64,000 nt of DNA from Arenicola marina (taxonomy: Eukaryota > Annelida > Polychaeta > Arenicolidae). The notes beneath the pieces are model-generated. The model did not search any database. It was not told the origin of the DNA and saw only the letters and a list, made by a program, of their open reading frames with translations. The DNA lies in contig OZ025248.1 in NCBI GenBank assembly GCA_964019135.1, forward strand, positions 38,867,670 to 38,931,669, read 5' to 3'. The number at the start of each line of letters is the position of its first letter. Position 1 is the first letter of the stretch. Both the position numbers and the translations under genes were made by a program. Below, in pieces: positions 12,559 through 24,078 of the stretch.

Positions 12559-13434
12559 TGCCGACATCATAACGTTCTCACTCATTGCCACCACTGAACC
12601 TATACCAACGACGTATTGTATCAATACATATATGTGGGTGGGCCAGTGGGACGCGCCGGGAGAGTCTGACGAGTGTAAACAACGAATTTATGAACAGAAG
12701 TCTAGATTGGTGTGACGTCACGGGTGTGACGTCATACTACTGCTACTAATAAAGTGACGTCACCGTCATGCACCACGCGGAGAGGTGTAGAGGGGGGGGG
12801 CGCTATCTCCAAAAACCAGAGTCTTTTTCCGATCAATAGATGCTACATTAAAATAATAACCCTGACCATTGCCCGACTATACCGTGACTGTCCAATCACC
12901 TTCACACTCCGTATTTACTCCGTACTCCCTTGTATACGCATTTACGGTAGTCACCGGTATCTTTACTGATAGCAAGTTTGTCGAACTATTTTAGGGAGTA
13001 TCCCCGGTTGTACCTATGGTAAATTAGAGGGCGATCCTGTTGTGGGAGTCCTATGTGACTTATATCAGGAAGTGTAAAACATTCCAACCTCACGGTGTGG
13101 TTGTACCATCTTCAGGTTATCATTCAATCGCTCAGTGACATAATCCTTGTTCTAGACCCGTTTTGTAGACACAATGACCTATGCCCCAGATCAGCTGGCC
13201 CAGAGCGGATTTCGAGCCAAGGAGCTGTTGATCTGCAATCGACCCCTCTACCACTCGACCACCGAGTGTTCTCCACCACCAAGTGGTCGAGCCCAACCCG
13301 GTGAAGCTATCACTGTACAGAGGTGAACTGACGGGGGGCAGTGACATTGCACGCCATTTCACCATCTAATCAGGAAGTAGTTGAGTGGATGCCGCACGGT
13401 GGGTGGTAATAGTTATGACGATCACTTTTCGCAT
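12559..13434. other. Flank upstream of gene B, with a tRNA-like patch
   Basis: Collinear with 62260-63105 before gene I. On the minus strand at about 13190-13272 an A-box-like (TGGTCGAGTGGTAGAGG) and B-box-like (GGCTCGAAATCC) pair suggests the head of a tRNA-derived SINE. It is too degenerate for a functional tRNA. The same patch lies near 62880-62960. No protein gene was recognised. Confidence 0.4.
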
Positions 13435-13721
13435 GTAGGTAGCGGTGTAGATGTCTATTCTAAAGTGGCCAGCAGACCTCGTGGATTGGCGGAGACATAA
13501 AGGAGAACATGTAGAAGAAGACGGTGGATAGTGTCACAATATCTATTATACATACCTACTCGCTATATACCAGTTATCTGCCTTACCGTAAGACAAACGG
13601 ATAATCGATCAAATGCACGGTCATTGCCGACTCCTCAGTAGAAAGGGGTCGATTCACTGAGACTACTGGCCGGATTACATAACGGGATATACCTGCATTA
13701 CTAGGGGCTAAATGTACGAGA
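13435..13721 (+). promoter_or_regulatory. Conserved upstream block, type alpha (gene B)
   Basis: This matches the block before A, C, H and I and is closest to I (63105-63402). It shares the GCGGTGTAGATGTCT word, the GTCATTGCCGACTCCTCAGT word and the segment leading to the start codon. Confidence 0.4.
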
Positions 13722-16181
13722 ATGGAACGATCGGTCATTTTCACGTGTGCGCTACTCATTCTCGGGTGTGGCGCGTCAGACTCCAGACAAACATGTGTCG
13801 ATCGTACAGAAGATTTACGGTTGGACTGTGGAGTTGGTGTTGTCTACGTGGCAGGAGCAGCAGCGCTGGGAGACTGTAGCGAGTCCGGGGCGAGTTGCCA
13901 GGATACCAGCCATGGTGATGACGTCATCACGGCGCCCGTGAGATATTGGTGTGACGGCTTAGCGAGATGTCACGTGACGGCCTCCAACTGGTACCGTGCT
14001 GCGAACCGGGAGCGAACCAGCCTGGCAGTGAGCTATATGTGTGACGTTAGGGCGCACATTAGGTCAGGTATGACAATATCAGTGGATCAACTAGCAGAGT
14101 TGCGTGTGATGCCCGCCATTCAAAACACGACAAAGTGCTACGGCAGTTACTTCTCCCAACAGTTGTGTTTTGGCGACACGACGATTGAAATCACGGACGC
14201 CGTGTATGGAGTGAGTCCATGTAACTCGGATGGTAATCCCACTCACTGCTGTCCGGATTCCGGCGACTGCAACATCGATGTCGAACAGAAGGACCCTAAG
14301 GAGCACCCTGACTATTACAACGAGATTCTGCTCAAGTGTAACAATAAACAGACATGTGATGACCTTCAGGCGCAATGGATCAGTTACATTTCTAAGTGGT
14401 GTGCAGCTGCCCCTGACAACACGGATTACGTCACGCTCCAGTACATGTGTCTCACAGGTATCTCCACTGTATGTTTGGTTTTTGCAATGTTGGGCGCCTG
14501 GTTTTGTCCGTGATCTTTTCTTCGGTCATAATGACCTGACATTTTCAGCCTGGACAATATCACCTCGAATTTATCTCACCGCACCGAACAACTTTTCTTA
14601 TGCAATAAATCACTGGTATCCGATAATTTTTTCTAATTAAATGATCACAGATTACACACTTCTATCAATATAAATCGATGCTACATATCACTCCGTAGAC
14701 ATGGAAATCTGAATATGCTTTTGCGCTATAGATGCAGATAGGCTTACCACCACTACAGCAGCTGCATCGCCTGGTGTAACCTTATCAACTACTACCACCA
14801 CTCCCTCCACAATCAAACCAAGATCAGCGACTCCAGTTACTGAGGTATCCACCGCAACCTCGACTGCGGTGTCCATGGTGGCCGATACCACTACAGACAG
14901 CGCTCTGGACAGCAATGATGGTAAACCATTCGCTCAGTCATACACTAAAACTAATTCTCAAATTGTATTATGATATGTCCCTTAACGTGTACTTGAAACA
15001 CATTTCCATGTTGCTCTTACATTAATCGAAAACAAAGCTTACATTTATCAAATGTACACATATTGGCAAGCCAAATTAACAGTAATATTTATATACTTCA
15101 ATAATATAATGAGCTATACCATATAACAGAAAAAAGAACATTATAGGGAAATGATTTCGTAAGGTTCGTTCATTGCTTGGCACCTAGTACCATACCTGCC
15201 TCTCTACCTGTCGTTTTTATTGACAGGCTTCCTAACCATAGTGATAATAGCGGTGATTGTGGCGGTGGTCGTGGCTGTGGTGGTGGCCGTGACGGTCTGG
15301 CTGGTCTGCAGGTAACGCTAATGTCCAAAAAATGCTAAACAAAACATAATGACATAGAATATTAAACACATGAACGACGGCTCCACTAACTATCACTCAT
15401 ATTATAGCATGCCACCTTGATTAATCAGCTTCTTGACTGTATGATCCAGACGCTTGACACCTGATTTAAAACGGTTTATATATGGCATATATATACTTTC
15501 TTTCAATATATGTACGTCCTCTTTCAGCCATGTCGCTATTTGGACTAATAACTCTCATTTTTGTCCAACAGAAAGAGGAAAGCAAACAGCACGTCACAAG
15601 AGAATAAAACTGCCGCTGCTCAGTCAGCGCCAGGCATGATGACGTCACACGTATCAGCGTGTGTTGATGACGTAGATCCGTATCACACAGCGCGACCTGG
15701 TGGCGGCCCAGGGCCACGGGGGCCGCCACCAGCTCAGGGGTTGAATGACGTCACCAAGCCGGCCACAAACCCGTATGACACCGGTCAGCCCCTCACTAAA
15801 CCTATGGTTGCCAAGAAGCCCAAACTCAATCCCAAGGCCGTAGATAAGCCTAACATGGGAGCGGATCTCTACACCGAGGTGGTTAAGGTTCGGCCGAGGA
15901 AGACTGTGGCGCTCGATAAGTCCCCGGGGGAGGAGGATGTGGAGGCCAATAATAATGGGTCTGGTATGACCGAGGCGGGGGACTGGGCATCGTACGACCT
16001 GGTGATGCAGGAAAACCATGGTTACGGCACCCGGCAGGGGGTGGGTGGGAAGGGGTGGGGAGAGGGGCACGGGGTGGATGGAAAGGGCCTCCCTCACGAG
16101 GGCCGGCAAGATGGCCACCAGGACGAACAGACAGACTCAGACTACGACCTGGTCATGACAGAAAACAACGCCTACAGCTAG
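13722..16181 (+). CDS. Receptor B: two SUEL-like lectin domains, Thr-rich stalk, TM, class 1 tyrosine tail
   Basis: Exons 13722-14457, 14732-14920, 15227-15311 and 15572-16181 join in phases 1, 1 and 2 to 1620 bases, 539 residues, fully open. Residues 1-20 are a signal peptide. Domain 1 spans Cys25-Cys107 (LRLDCGVGVVYV, WCDGLARCHV, SLAVSYMC) and domain 2 Cys139-Cys243 (CFGDTTIEITDAVYGVSPC, CNNKQTC, YVTLQYMC). Both resemble divergent SUEL/Gal_Lectin domains. The stalk is 63 residues, rich in Thr/Ser/Pro and probably O-glycosylated. The membrane exon encodes about 25 Val/Ile/Ala residues ending in Arg, then a KRK stop-transfer patch. The ~200-residue tail has a proline-rich stretch and tyrosines in DPYHT, NPYDT, LYTEV, YDLV, GYGTR, YDLV and a C-terminal AYS. 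If intron 1 were retained, a short hydrophobic end would give a secreted form. Function as a recognition receptor is inferred. Confidence 0.75.
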
Positions 16182-17100
16182 AAGATTGGAAACTGTCAGA
16201 GTTTGTAAACGATTTATATTATTATGAGCGCCGCATCCAGTCTGGCGCGTTTTGTTATACAGTGGATGAGATAAGAATCGCCACGTTTTTTATCTGGACG
16301 ATCACATGCCACGGTTAGTAGACATACATCATGTCATATTCAGAGGCTTCAAAGTCCTGCATTGGCCTTCATTAAGAGGATAAAAAGGCCTGGAGTGATA
16401 TCTCACACTCACGCTGCATGTACAATGGGTTGGTCGCGCATACGATAGGAAAATATCAGTACAAAGCATATGAGGGGTTCAGGGGAGTAGCCAAGCAAGG
16501 TGTTCAGATATGACGGGCATGTCAAGTTCACAAGATACCCATGAAATCATTTAGCCCGAAGAGGAAGTACGGATGCAGCAGATCTTTAGTTCTACCCAGA
16601 GATAGACACATGGTGTGCTTTACTCACTGATCGGCACGTGGTGTGAGTCACTGACTGATAGGCACGTGGTATGTTTTACTCACTGATTGACACGCGTTAT
16701 CTTTACATTTACCAAGGTATAACACTTGCTGCATTATCTGTAGTTTACCCTGATATAGAACTTGATGTTTTATCATTGGCAATACCCAGTCACTTGTGGG
16801 TAACCATTGGCAATACCCAGAACATGTCTGTGTTATCATTGATAATACGCAGATACTTTCTGTGTTATCATTGGCAATACCCAGTCACTTGCTGTGCTAT
16901 CATTGGCAATATACACATTTATTATTTGTGTTATGGTTTTAGAATACCAAGAGTTAGACACTTGCTGTATTGTTTGTGATGCTGTGAAACAAGCGAAAAA
17001 CAGCTGTATAATAGTTTGTTCTTCTAACACTGCAGCGTGACAGATTAGATTCAGCGTCGTCCTGCATTGTGGCCCCTGACATGTAAACCTATATGTATAC
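16182..17100 (+). other. Downstream flank of gene B
   Basis: Partly collinear with the region after A (for example 17030-17095 with 8195-8265). It contains a short tandem array of a ~30-50 base AT-rich unit at 16620-16930 with repeated words such as TTATCATTGGCAATACCCAG. No gene was recognised. Confidence 0.4.
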
Positions 17101-17194
17101 CCCAGCCAACATTCCCTACTGGGCCCCGAATGGGCCCTAAATGGGCTACCAGCTGGGACCCGGCTAGGCTGCCCCTTTGGGACCCAACTCAAAA

Positions 17195-17600
17195 TGTCCG
17201 GGGCAATTAAGTGGGTCCCATATGGGCTAGCGCACGTGGGTTCGACATGGGTCCAGACTGGGCCCCTGTGGGGGCAGCCCACGTGGGTTCGACATGGGTT
17301 CAGACCGGGTCCCTGTAGGGGCAGCCCAAGTGGGTTCGACATGGGTTTAGACTGGGTCCCTGTACGGGAAGCCCAAGTGGGTTCGACATGGGTTCAGACT
17401 GGGCCCCTGTGGGGGCAGCCCAAGTGGGTTCGACATGGGTTCAGACTGGGCCCCTCAAGGGGCAGCCCAAGTGGATTCGACATGGGTTCAGACTGGGTCC
17501 CTGTAGGGGTTGCTCAAGTAGGGTCGACATGGGTTCAGACTGGGTCCCTGAAGAGGTAGCCCAAGCGGGTTCAATTGGGTTCGGACTACGGGTTAGACTG
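17195..17600. repeat. 47-bp tandem repeat at the left end of the TIR element
   Basis: About eight copies of a 47-bp unit with the word GTGGGTTCGACATGGGTTCA; the first unit spacing is 17241 to 17288. It is G-rich and open on the + strand by chance of composition. Confidence 0.85.
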
Positions 17601-17734
17601 GTTCCCTATAGCGATGAGCCATGCGTAGTTCAGATGGGAAACCAGATGGGCTCCACCTTCCCAACCAACTGGAGTCTGGTCGTGCTGCCCACTTTGAGCT
17701 GTTGTCCAGGGACATTAGTTTAGTTTTATACCGG

Positions 17735-17945
17735 ATAACATGTATACAGATGCACAATAAATTAGCATGGTATATCATGGTGTTTTGCAACAGGTATACC
17801 ATGATAAACCATGGAGTACTATGGGAAATTATCATGGTATACCATGGTATACCATAGTGTTTTGAAACAGGTACACCATGTACCATGGTAAATTACCATA
17901 GTACCAAGTACCAATGTATGCTAATTTACCATGGTACTTTACTAC
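17735..17945. repeat. Palindrome-rich ATGGTATACCAT patch
   Basis: Overlapping self-complementary words (ATGGTATACCAT, ACCATGGTA, TACCATGGTAAATTACCAT) are repeated over about 200 bases inside the TIR element. They could form hairpins or cruciforms. No function can be assigned. Confidence 0.7.
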
Positions 17946-18947
17946 ATTACCATTACATATAGCAATATATGTATATATAATGCCTGAGTCTGAAAAATAC
18001 AAGAATAAAAAATACAAAGATTTACAATCCGCTTTCATATATATGTATTACTATAAAAAGATGCAGTATGTGACATATACGCATTATATACACATAATTA
18101 ACTCAAGGTTACCTGTCAGGTAAATGACACAAATGCCAAAAGACTTTTATAATATCTACATTCTAGCCGTATAGATATATTAGAAAAACATGCTACCATT
18201 ATGTGAAGAAATGTCATTGCTTATATGCATATTGACATAAAATTTAATAAACAAATAATATTAATATACACCATATAGCAGCATCATAGTTACATACCTT
18301 CAAATTAAAATTTTACATCTAAAAAAAGACAGGACCTGCCCAAATTAACACAATGCTTGTTTGAATGATTAATACATTGATACTAAATTAAATTTTGTTC
18401 CCTTTACAGCTTATACATTTGAACGAATTGAAAAAAAAAACATCATGAAATTCTGGCTAGTCATTATATGCACAATAAAATCACACAATATATAAACATA
18501 CTAAAAGTATATACATGACATAAAAATAAAAATGAGATGCACTACCATGCAATACTTCACAACTACTACTCAACTTTAAAACTACTATTCAATGCATATA
18601 ACATAGATAAACAATCCTTTTTACAAATATATTCATCTTAATTTGTAAAACAAGTAGATCCTTTAGTTGTTATTATCCAGCCTTTACAACGTTGCTAATT
18701 TTCTCTTACATTAACATGCAAATTTCTTTCACATCTTTGTCAGGAAATTCTCTGCTGACTTGATCTGTAACAAAGGATACACTTATCGTCCTAGCAAATT
18801 ATCATTCACCAATGCTGTTGAACATTGTTAGACATGGGTAATTAAGATCTGAATATGTTGGCAGGCTATCTTACAAAACTTTGTACCACATTTATTATTA
18901 TATTATGCAGGAAGCAAAATAAATACCAAAGAGAATGTTATAAACAG

Positions 18948-19411
18948 TATAGCCAGGGACAGACATTAACCTTGGGTGTTGCCTGTCCTGTCGGGCACGC
19001 AGTATTGAGATTGACCTGCCCCCCTGAAAATTTACCTGTCCTGTCAAATTGAGAAACAACAATGTTGATACAACTAAGAAGCAATTTATTTACTGTGCTA
19101 TTTACAAGGATTTCGACAATTCTGCAACGTCATGTTCCGAAACGTGAGCACATAATACTGAGTGCAGTTTTCCGATGCAATACTGTGGGGGACAAAAAAC
19201 TAAAGCTACAATGCAGTTATTGTACGCATTGATCAGTGCCTGCAGGTTGTTTGCTCAGATTGCTCAGTGTAACTACTGAACATTGCTGAATAGTGAGACT
19301 TCTAAATTTTCACCCGCCCCGTCGGGCATACAACCAGTAATCTGACCTGCCCGCCCTTGCAATTTAACTGTCCCGGGCAGTCTGGCAGTTGGTTATATCT
19401 TTCCCTGATAG
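18948..19411. mobile_element. Possible nested miniature inverted-repeat element
   Basis: The left word TAGCCAGGGACAGACATTAA and the reverse complement of the right end near 19402-19411 (TATCAGGGAAAGATATAACC) are similar. Inside them sit matching CCTGTCC..GTCGGGC words in similar positions. The inverted repeat is imperfect, so this is tentative. Confidence 0.3.
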
Positions 19412-20332
19412 CTTCTAAACAAAACTATACCGTTGTACAGAGTTCCCACTAGCCTGAATGTTCAGTGATTACAGTTTGACAGTCTGATGATGCTTACTGT
19501 AACAACCAGTTTTAGCAGTAGTCCAGTCATAACTGCCTCCCTGCCTGACAACAGTCGTTGTTCTCGGCAACAACGCCACAAGGTTGGGGCTAGGGTTAAG
19601 ATTACGACAGGCCACTTCATCACTCACAGGCCAGCTCTGGTAAGGGTTAATACTATTGAAACAAGTTTCAATTTATAAAGGCATCTGTTCGCCTTATGTT
19701 ATGGTGTCACGCTCGATCCTGGGTGTCTTCAGGTTCTATACAGTATTAGTATTTATAAATACATACCTTTCATTCACATACATAAGCAAATATTCGTGAA
19801 TATAAGCTAATTGTATACACATGCCGTAGGACTTCGGTCGCCTTTCCGCAACATTTTTCAAACTTCGCGCATGTGCCTCGCGATCTTCGCTGCGCATCTC
19901 CACTAGGCGCACTCACTTCGCGGGCTCTGGCGCGCTGCAAATCTCACTGGTGTTTTAGGGCGCGGTGGGGGGGGGGGGGCTTAGTACATTGTTGGGTTTG
20001 CGGAGTGAGGGCGGGGGGGGGTCCGTAGTAAATGGCCCATATGGGCCCAGCCTGGGCAATATAGGTTATAGATCCATGGATGGTCTACCAACTTGCGACC
20101 CATCAAGAGCCAACGAAAAAATCCCACACGGTGCTCACCAAAACCCTGAACACAAAAGTAGCCCACAAGCCCATGCATGGCCCATGTGGGCTCAGCCTGG
20201 GCATTATAGCTCCATAGATCCATGGTTTGCCCACCTGGGACCTATATAGAGCCATTGAAAACCCCACCCACAGCTCAGGCCCAGTAGCCCTTGCTTAGCC
20301 CATCTGGGCCCAATCCGGGCATGTTGGCTGGG

Positions 20333-20509
20333 ACGTTATAGAAACGTCTATTGGTGCAAGCAGTTTGGTTATATCAAGCGGTGACGAATTATTCATTGTT
20401 ACGTGTCGTGTATGTTACGGTATATGTGGGTCTGTCTCTTATAATGGATGCTCCATACGAACTACTGCCTTCGTTCGAAACTATGTCATTATTAGTTGGG
20501 CAGAGCCCT
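20333..20509 (+). other. Host flank between two insertions
   Basis: The sequence resumes similarity to the downstream flank of A (8270-8700 region) after the TIR element. It contains the GTGTCGTGTATGTTACGGTATATG word, related to sequence near 8310. No gene. Confidence 0.35.
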
Positions 20510-21143
20510 ACTTAAAGGGAACAGCTAGTCTGGCCTCTAACGCTGCTTTACCGATTCATATAATACCCAATTGTCTATCCTCCAAATTACAGAATTTTTC
20601 GCTCACAATAAAATTTAGAAGTGACGCCCGGCACGATTTCGCCGCCTACCCGGGCGGCAGCCCTTCTTGGAGGTGTGTCCGCGATTGACCAATCAGAAGG
20701 CGATAATTTATTCAAACCGGAAATTGCGCCTATTGTGTGAGCAAAACAAGAGCGCGTGATCATCGCTAATATAAATAGCTGCGATTCTAACTCCAATCAT
20801 GGCATTGTTGCGGAGTCAATCGTCGCAAGGCGTATATCAATTTGTTTTGACGGTACTTTTCTATGAAACACTAAGATCATGGTCTACTGCGCGGCTTGGA
20901 ACTACCGCTGTTCATCTGTAAGTCGCGGCCCTGATCTCTCTCTCCGCGAGTGATAACATAAGGCGGTGCCACATGAATAGTCACAATACGCGTCACTGCT
21001 CCCGGCAAAATGGCGCTCTGCTTGACATTGCTGGGGGCGGTCTGCCTTAATTTTTTTCTCCTTACCAGTCGGCCAAAACGAAGCTTCAACACTCGCCAAT
21101 TTAATTTCAAGCTGTAAACTTTCGGTGCAGATCGCGATTTAAT
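20510..21143 (+). other. 0.6 kb insertion with promoter-like signals and a THAP-like first exon
   Basis: This block interrupts similarity to the flank of A (near 8700). It has a CCAAT motif (GACCAATCAG, ~20690) and a TATA-like AATATAAATAG (~20768), and is CpG-rich. An ATG at 20879 reads MVYCAAWNYRCSS before a GTAAG donor (20920-20924). THAP zinc-finger proteins, including P-element-type transposases, often begin M..C.A.GC.N. The Cys spacing here (six residues between) is not the usual 2-4, and no downstream exon was found. It could be a transposon end carrying its promoter and a decayed first exon. Confidence 0.25.
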
Positions 21144-21694
21144 TAGGTTGGACGCCCGCTTTAAGCGTACCTACCGTGCCCGTCACATATAGCCTATGTC
21201 TTGTTTTGATGAAATCAGCTGTTGGGATATGAAAGGCCAGTTGGCAAAGGCGATGACAATAATTGGCCTAAAGTCTGTTCGGTATAACAAAATATCAAGG
21301 CGAGATTTGTTCGGATGTTTGTGGGCGTGTTTAAGTCTGTGGTTCGAATACTCGTGTCGCAGGCACTTAACAACGACAGGATATAGACATAGGATCGGGT
21401 ACAAGATAGGCATCTAGTTTACAATGACAGACACACAGCGGTGTGACATCTGGCGCATGAAGAAGCTAAGGACAAGTCTGCAATCATAACCTTGTGACGT
21501 ACACGACGTGCTCATAATATCAGAACAAACGAGATCAGTAAGAAGCGTGGTTTAGTTTTGTTTATTTCTGCAAGTATATATATCTCTTGTGTCACGCCCG
21601 ACCCATTTGAGCCACCTTGAGTAGCGTTGAGCGACACCTACACTGGTAGGTTTACAACAGGCCGCACGTTGGGTGGTAAATACAGTTATGAGGA

Positions 21695-21979
21695 TCTCTT
21701 TGCATGTGAGTAGCGGTGTAGCTGTCTATTCTAGTCATTCTAACACGGTCAGCGAGCTCATAGCCTGGCGCAGACATGAAGGAGAATATATAGAAGATGG
21801 TGGATGGAGTCACAAGGCGTATACCTTCTCGCTGTCACCCAGTTATCTGACTTTCCGTAAGACTGTAGGATAGTTGACCAAATATATGATCATTGCCGTC
21901 TCCTCACTTGAAAGTGGTGGATTCACTGAGATTATTGATCGGAATACACCTTTATGTGTAAGCTATCCACGGTAGGAGA
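21695..21979 (+). promoter_or_regulatory. Conserved upstream block, type alpha (gene C)
   Basis: It shares the AGCGGTGTAGCTGTCTATTC word and the ATGATCATTGCCGTCTCC word with the blocks before A, B, H and I. Confidence 0.4.
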
Positions 21980-22861
21980 ATGGAACGACCGGTCATTTTC
22001 ATGTGTGCACTACTCATTCTCGGGTGTGGCGCCTCAGACTCGAGACAAACATGTGTCGATCGTACAGAAGATTTACGGTTGGACTGTGGAGTTGGTGTTG
22101 TCTATGTGGAAGAAGCAGCAGCGCTGGGAGACGGTAGCGAGTCCCTGACGTGTTGCCAGGATACCAGCAATGGTGATGACGTCTTCACGGCACGGGTTAG
22201 AGATTGGTGTGACAGCTTAGCGAGATGTCACATGGAAGCTTTGATCTGGTACCCTTCTGAAGCGGTTTGCAAACCAGCTTGGCTGTGAGCTATATGTGTA
22301 ATGTTGCCTCACACAGTAGATCAGGTAGGAAAATATCAGTGGATCAACTAGCAGAGGTGCGTGTGATGCCCGCCATTCTAGGCACCACACAGTGCTACGC
22401 CAGTTACTTCTCCCAACAGTTGTGTTTTGGCGACACGACGATTGAGATAACGGACGCCGTGTATGGAGTCCGTGTAACGCTGACGCCACTCAGTGCTGTC
22501 CGGACCCGGCGACTGCACCATTCCGGTCGAAGAGAAGGATCCTAACGAGCACCCCGACTATTACAATGAGATTCTGGTCAAGTGTAACAATAAACAGACA
22601 TGTGATGACCTTCAGGCTCAATGGATCGGTTACATTTTCCAGTGGTGTCCAGGTGTCTCTGGCTATACGGATTACGTCACGCTCCACTACATGTGTCTCA
22701 CAGGTATCTCCACTGTATGTTTGGTTTTTGCAATTTTGGGCCCCTGGTTTTGTCCCTGATTTTTTTTCTTCGGTCATAATGCTTCGACACTTTCCGTCTG
22801 GACAATATCACCTAGAATTTACCTTAGTAATAGTCATTTTCCTGGTTATTACAAGTTACAG

Positions 22862-22985
22862 GTGTAACAATAAACAGACATGCGATGGTCTTTTTACTTT
22901 TTGGCGCACCTTTCCATACATGTGGTGTACTGGGGTGTCTATGGCACCACGGATTACTTCACGCTCCCCTACATCTGTCTCACAG
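22862..22985 (+). pseudogene. Orphan 3' fragment of a lectin-2 exon
   Basis: It carries CNNKQTC-coding sequence, the TGG TGT pair and the end of the domain with a donor site (GTAATACGAAC) as in D. It lacks the first two thirds of the domain and has a frame change before the last strand. It sits 160 bases after the exon 1 donor of C, at the point where intron sequence switches from B-like to D-like, and is best read as a recombination scar. Confidence 0.7.
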
Positions 22986-23989
22986 GTAATACGAACTGTT
23001 GCACGTTTTGATTTCAAGCCAACGGTGGATCACATGGTGGTACTTGCAAAGTCTCGCATTAACGCGCTTTCAATTAACTACACAGTGTACTAACATATTT
23101 CTCATGTCCATAATTGTAGACTATGTAGGTTTGTTGATATGCCCTCTAGATGCAGATCGGCTGACAACAGCTACAACGACTGACGCAACCATATCAACGA
23201 GCGTCACTTCCATCTCCACTATAAAATCAGGAACGCCAAATGGTGCGCTATCCACAGCAACCCCGGATGTTGTATCCATGGTGACCGATGTCACAACTGA
23301 GAGTGACGCCAGTGAAGGTAGTCCAGCCGTCCAGTCTCACCCAATATTGACAATGTCTTTTCTTGTTGGAGTTGTCATTCGAATATATCACTTTACCATA
23401 ACCTAAGATAGATTTTTATTTAGGCCGACTGATTTCCTTCTAATAGTGGGACACGAACCCCGAATTTCGGCAAGATGGCTGGGCTGGCAGAGTTCACTTT
23501 TCACAATTAATAGGGTGACGGCTAATACCCTGCCTCCACCCCCCCCCCCACCCCCTCACCTCATCGGCCCCACCACCACCAAGGGGCCTGACATAATGAT
23601 TACGATTATGAATAATCACTAGACAAATGTTCCATCTACATCTTTTGGCGCCGCCTAAGTGTGGATTGTGAATATGGTCCCAGAGCGCCTCACCTGCAGC
23701 AACTGCAGCATCTACAACGTCTGACGTAACCGTATCAACGAGTACCACCTCCATCTCCACGACCAAACCAGAATCTTCCACAGTTGCGGTGTCCACAGCA
23801 ACCCCGGATGTTGTATCCACGGTGACCAATGTCAGAACTGAGAGTGAAGCCAGTAAAGGTAATCCAGCCGTCCAGTCTCACCCAATAGTGACAATGTCTC
23901 TTCTTGTTGGATTTGTCATTCGAATATGTCACTTTGCCATAACCTAAGATAGTTTTTCAACGAGGCCGACTGATTTACTTCTAATAGAG

Positions 23990-24078
23990 GGGCGCGAACC
24001 CCGAATTCCGGCACGACGGCTGGGCTGGCAGAGTTCACTGGCAACACAGAGCGTTAGCAACCAGGCCACGCCGGTCAT
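23990..24078 (-). repeat. tRNA-derived SINE-like sequence (copy 1)
   Basis: On the minus strand an A-box-like segment (GTGGCCTGGTTGCTAACGC) is followed about 50 bases later by a B-box (GGGGTTCGCGCCCC). Similar copies lie at 28000-28092 and 49017-49112, and 3'-half copies at 23450-23500, 47322-47375, 47880-47935 and 48441-48500. It does not fold as a normal tRNA by eye, so a SINE or tRNA relic is likelier than a gene. Confidence 0.5.

Larger units (their letters stand above)
3572..14320 (+). repeat. Segmental duplication, first copy (pairs with 57041-64000)
   Basis: From the CATTGACCCGTTCTTGGC motif at 3572 onward, the sequence is collinear with 57041 onward. This covers gene A with its flanks, the downstream region, and the flank and first exon of gene B. 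The offset is about 53.47 kb at the left end and 49.68 kb at the B/I start codons. Most of the change comes from a 3.35 kb block (9205-12558) present only here. Homology is read by eye; identity was not computed. Confidence 0.85.
17101..20332. mobile_element. 3.2 kb non-autonomous element with terminal inverted repeats
   Basis: The left end is CCCAGCCAACAT and the right end ATGTTGGCTGGG, a perfect 12-base inverted repeat. Weaker similarity continues inward (CCC, then a GGGCCC word). Both ends carry subterminal GGGCCC-rich repeats. The flanking host sequence is continuous with the flank of gene A once the element is removed, and a 2-bp AC flank occurs on each side. No transposase frame was found inside, so it would depend on another copy. 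The superfamily was not identified. Confidence 0.6.

Noticed and set aside
13190-13272. Functional tRNA gene on the minus strand
   Set aside because: A- and B-box-like words are present, but the acceptor stem does not pair and the arms are worn. The same holds at 43740-43838.
13722-14457. Immunoglobulin-type or C-type lectin domains in exon 1
   Set aside because: There is no Ig C-x(~60)-C with W/YxC pattern and no WND or EPN motif. The Cys spacing with DAVYG, CNNKQTC and the final YxC fits SUEL/Gal_Lectin better.
17194-17723. 121-codon + strand frame of GSDWVP repeats
   Set aside because: It arises from the 47-bp G-rich tandem array at the end of the TIR element.
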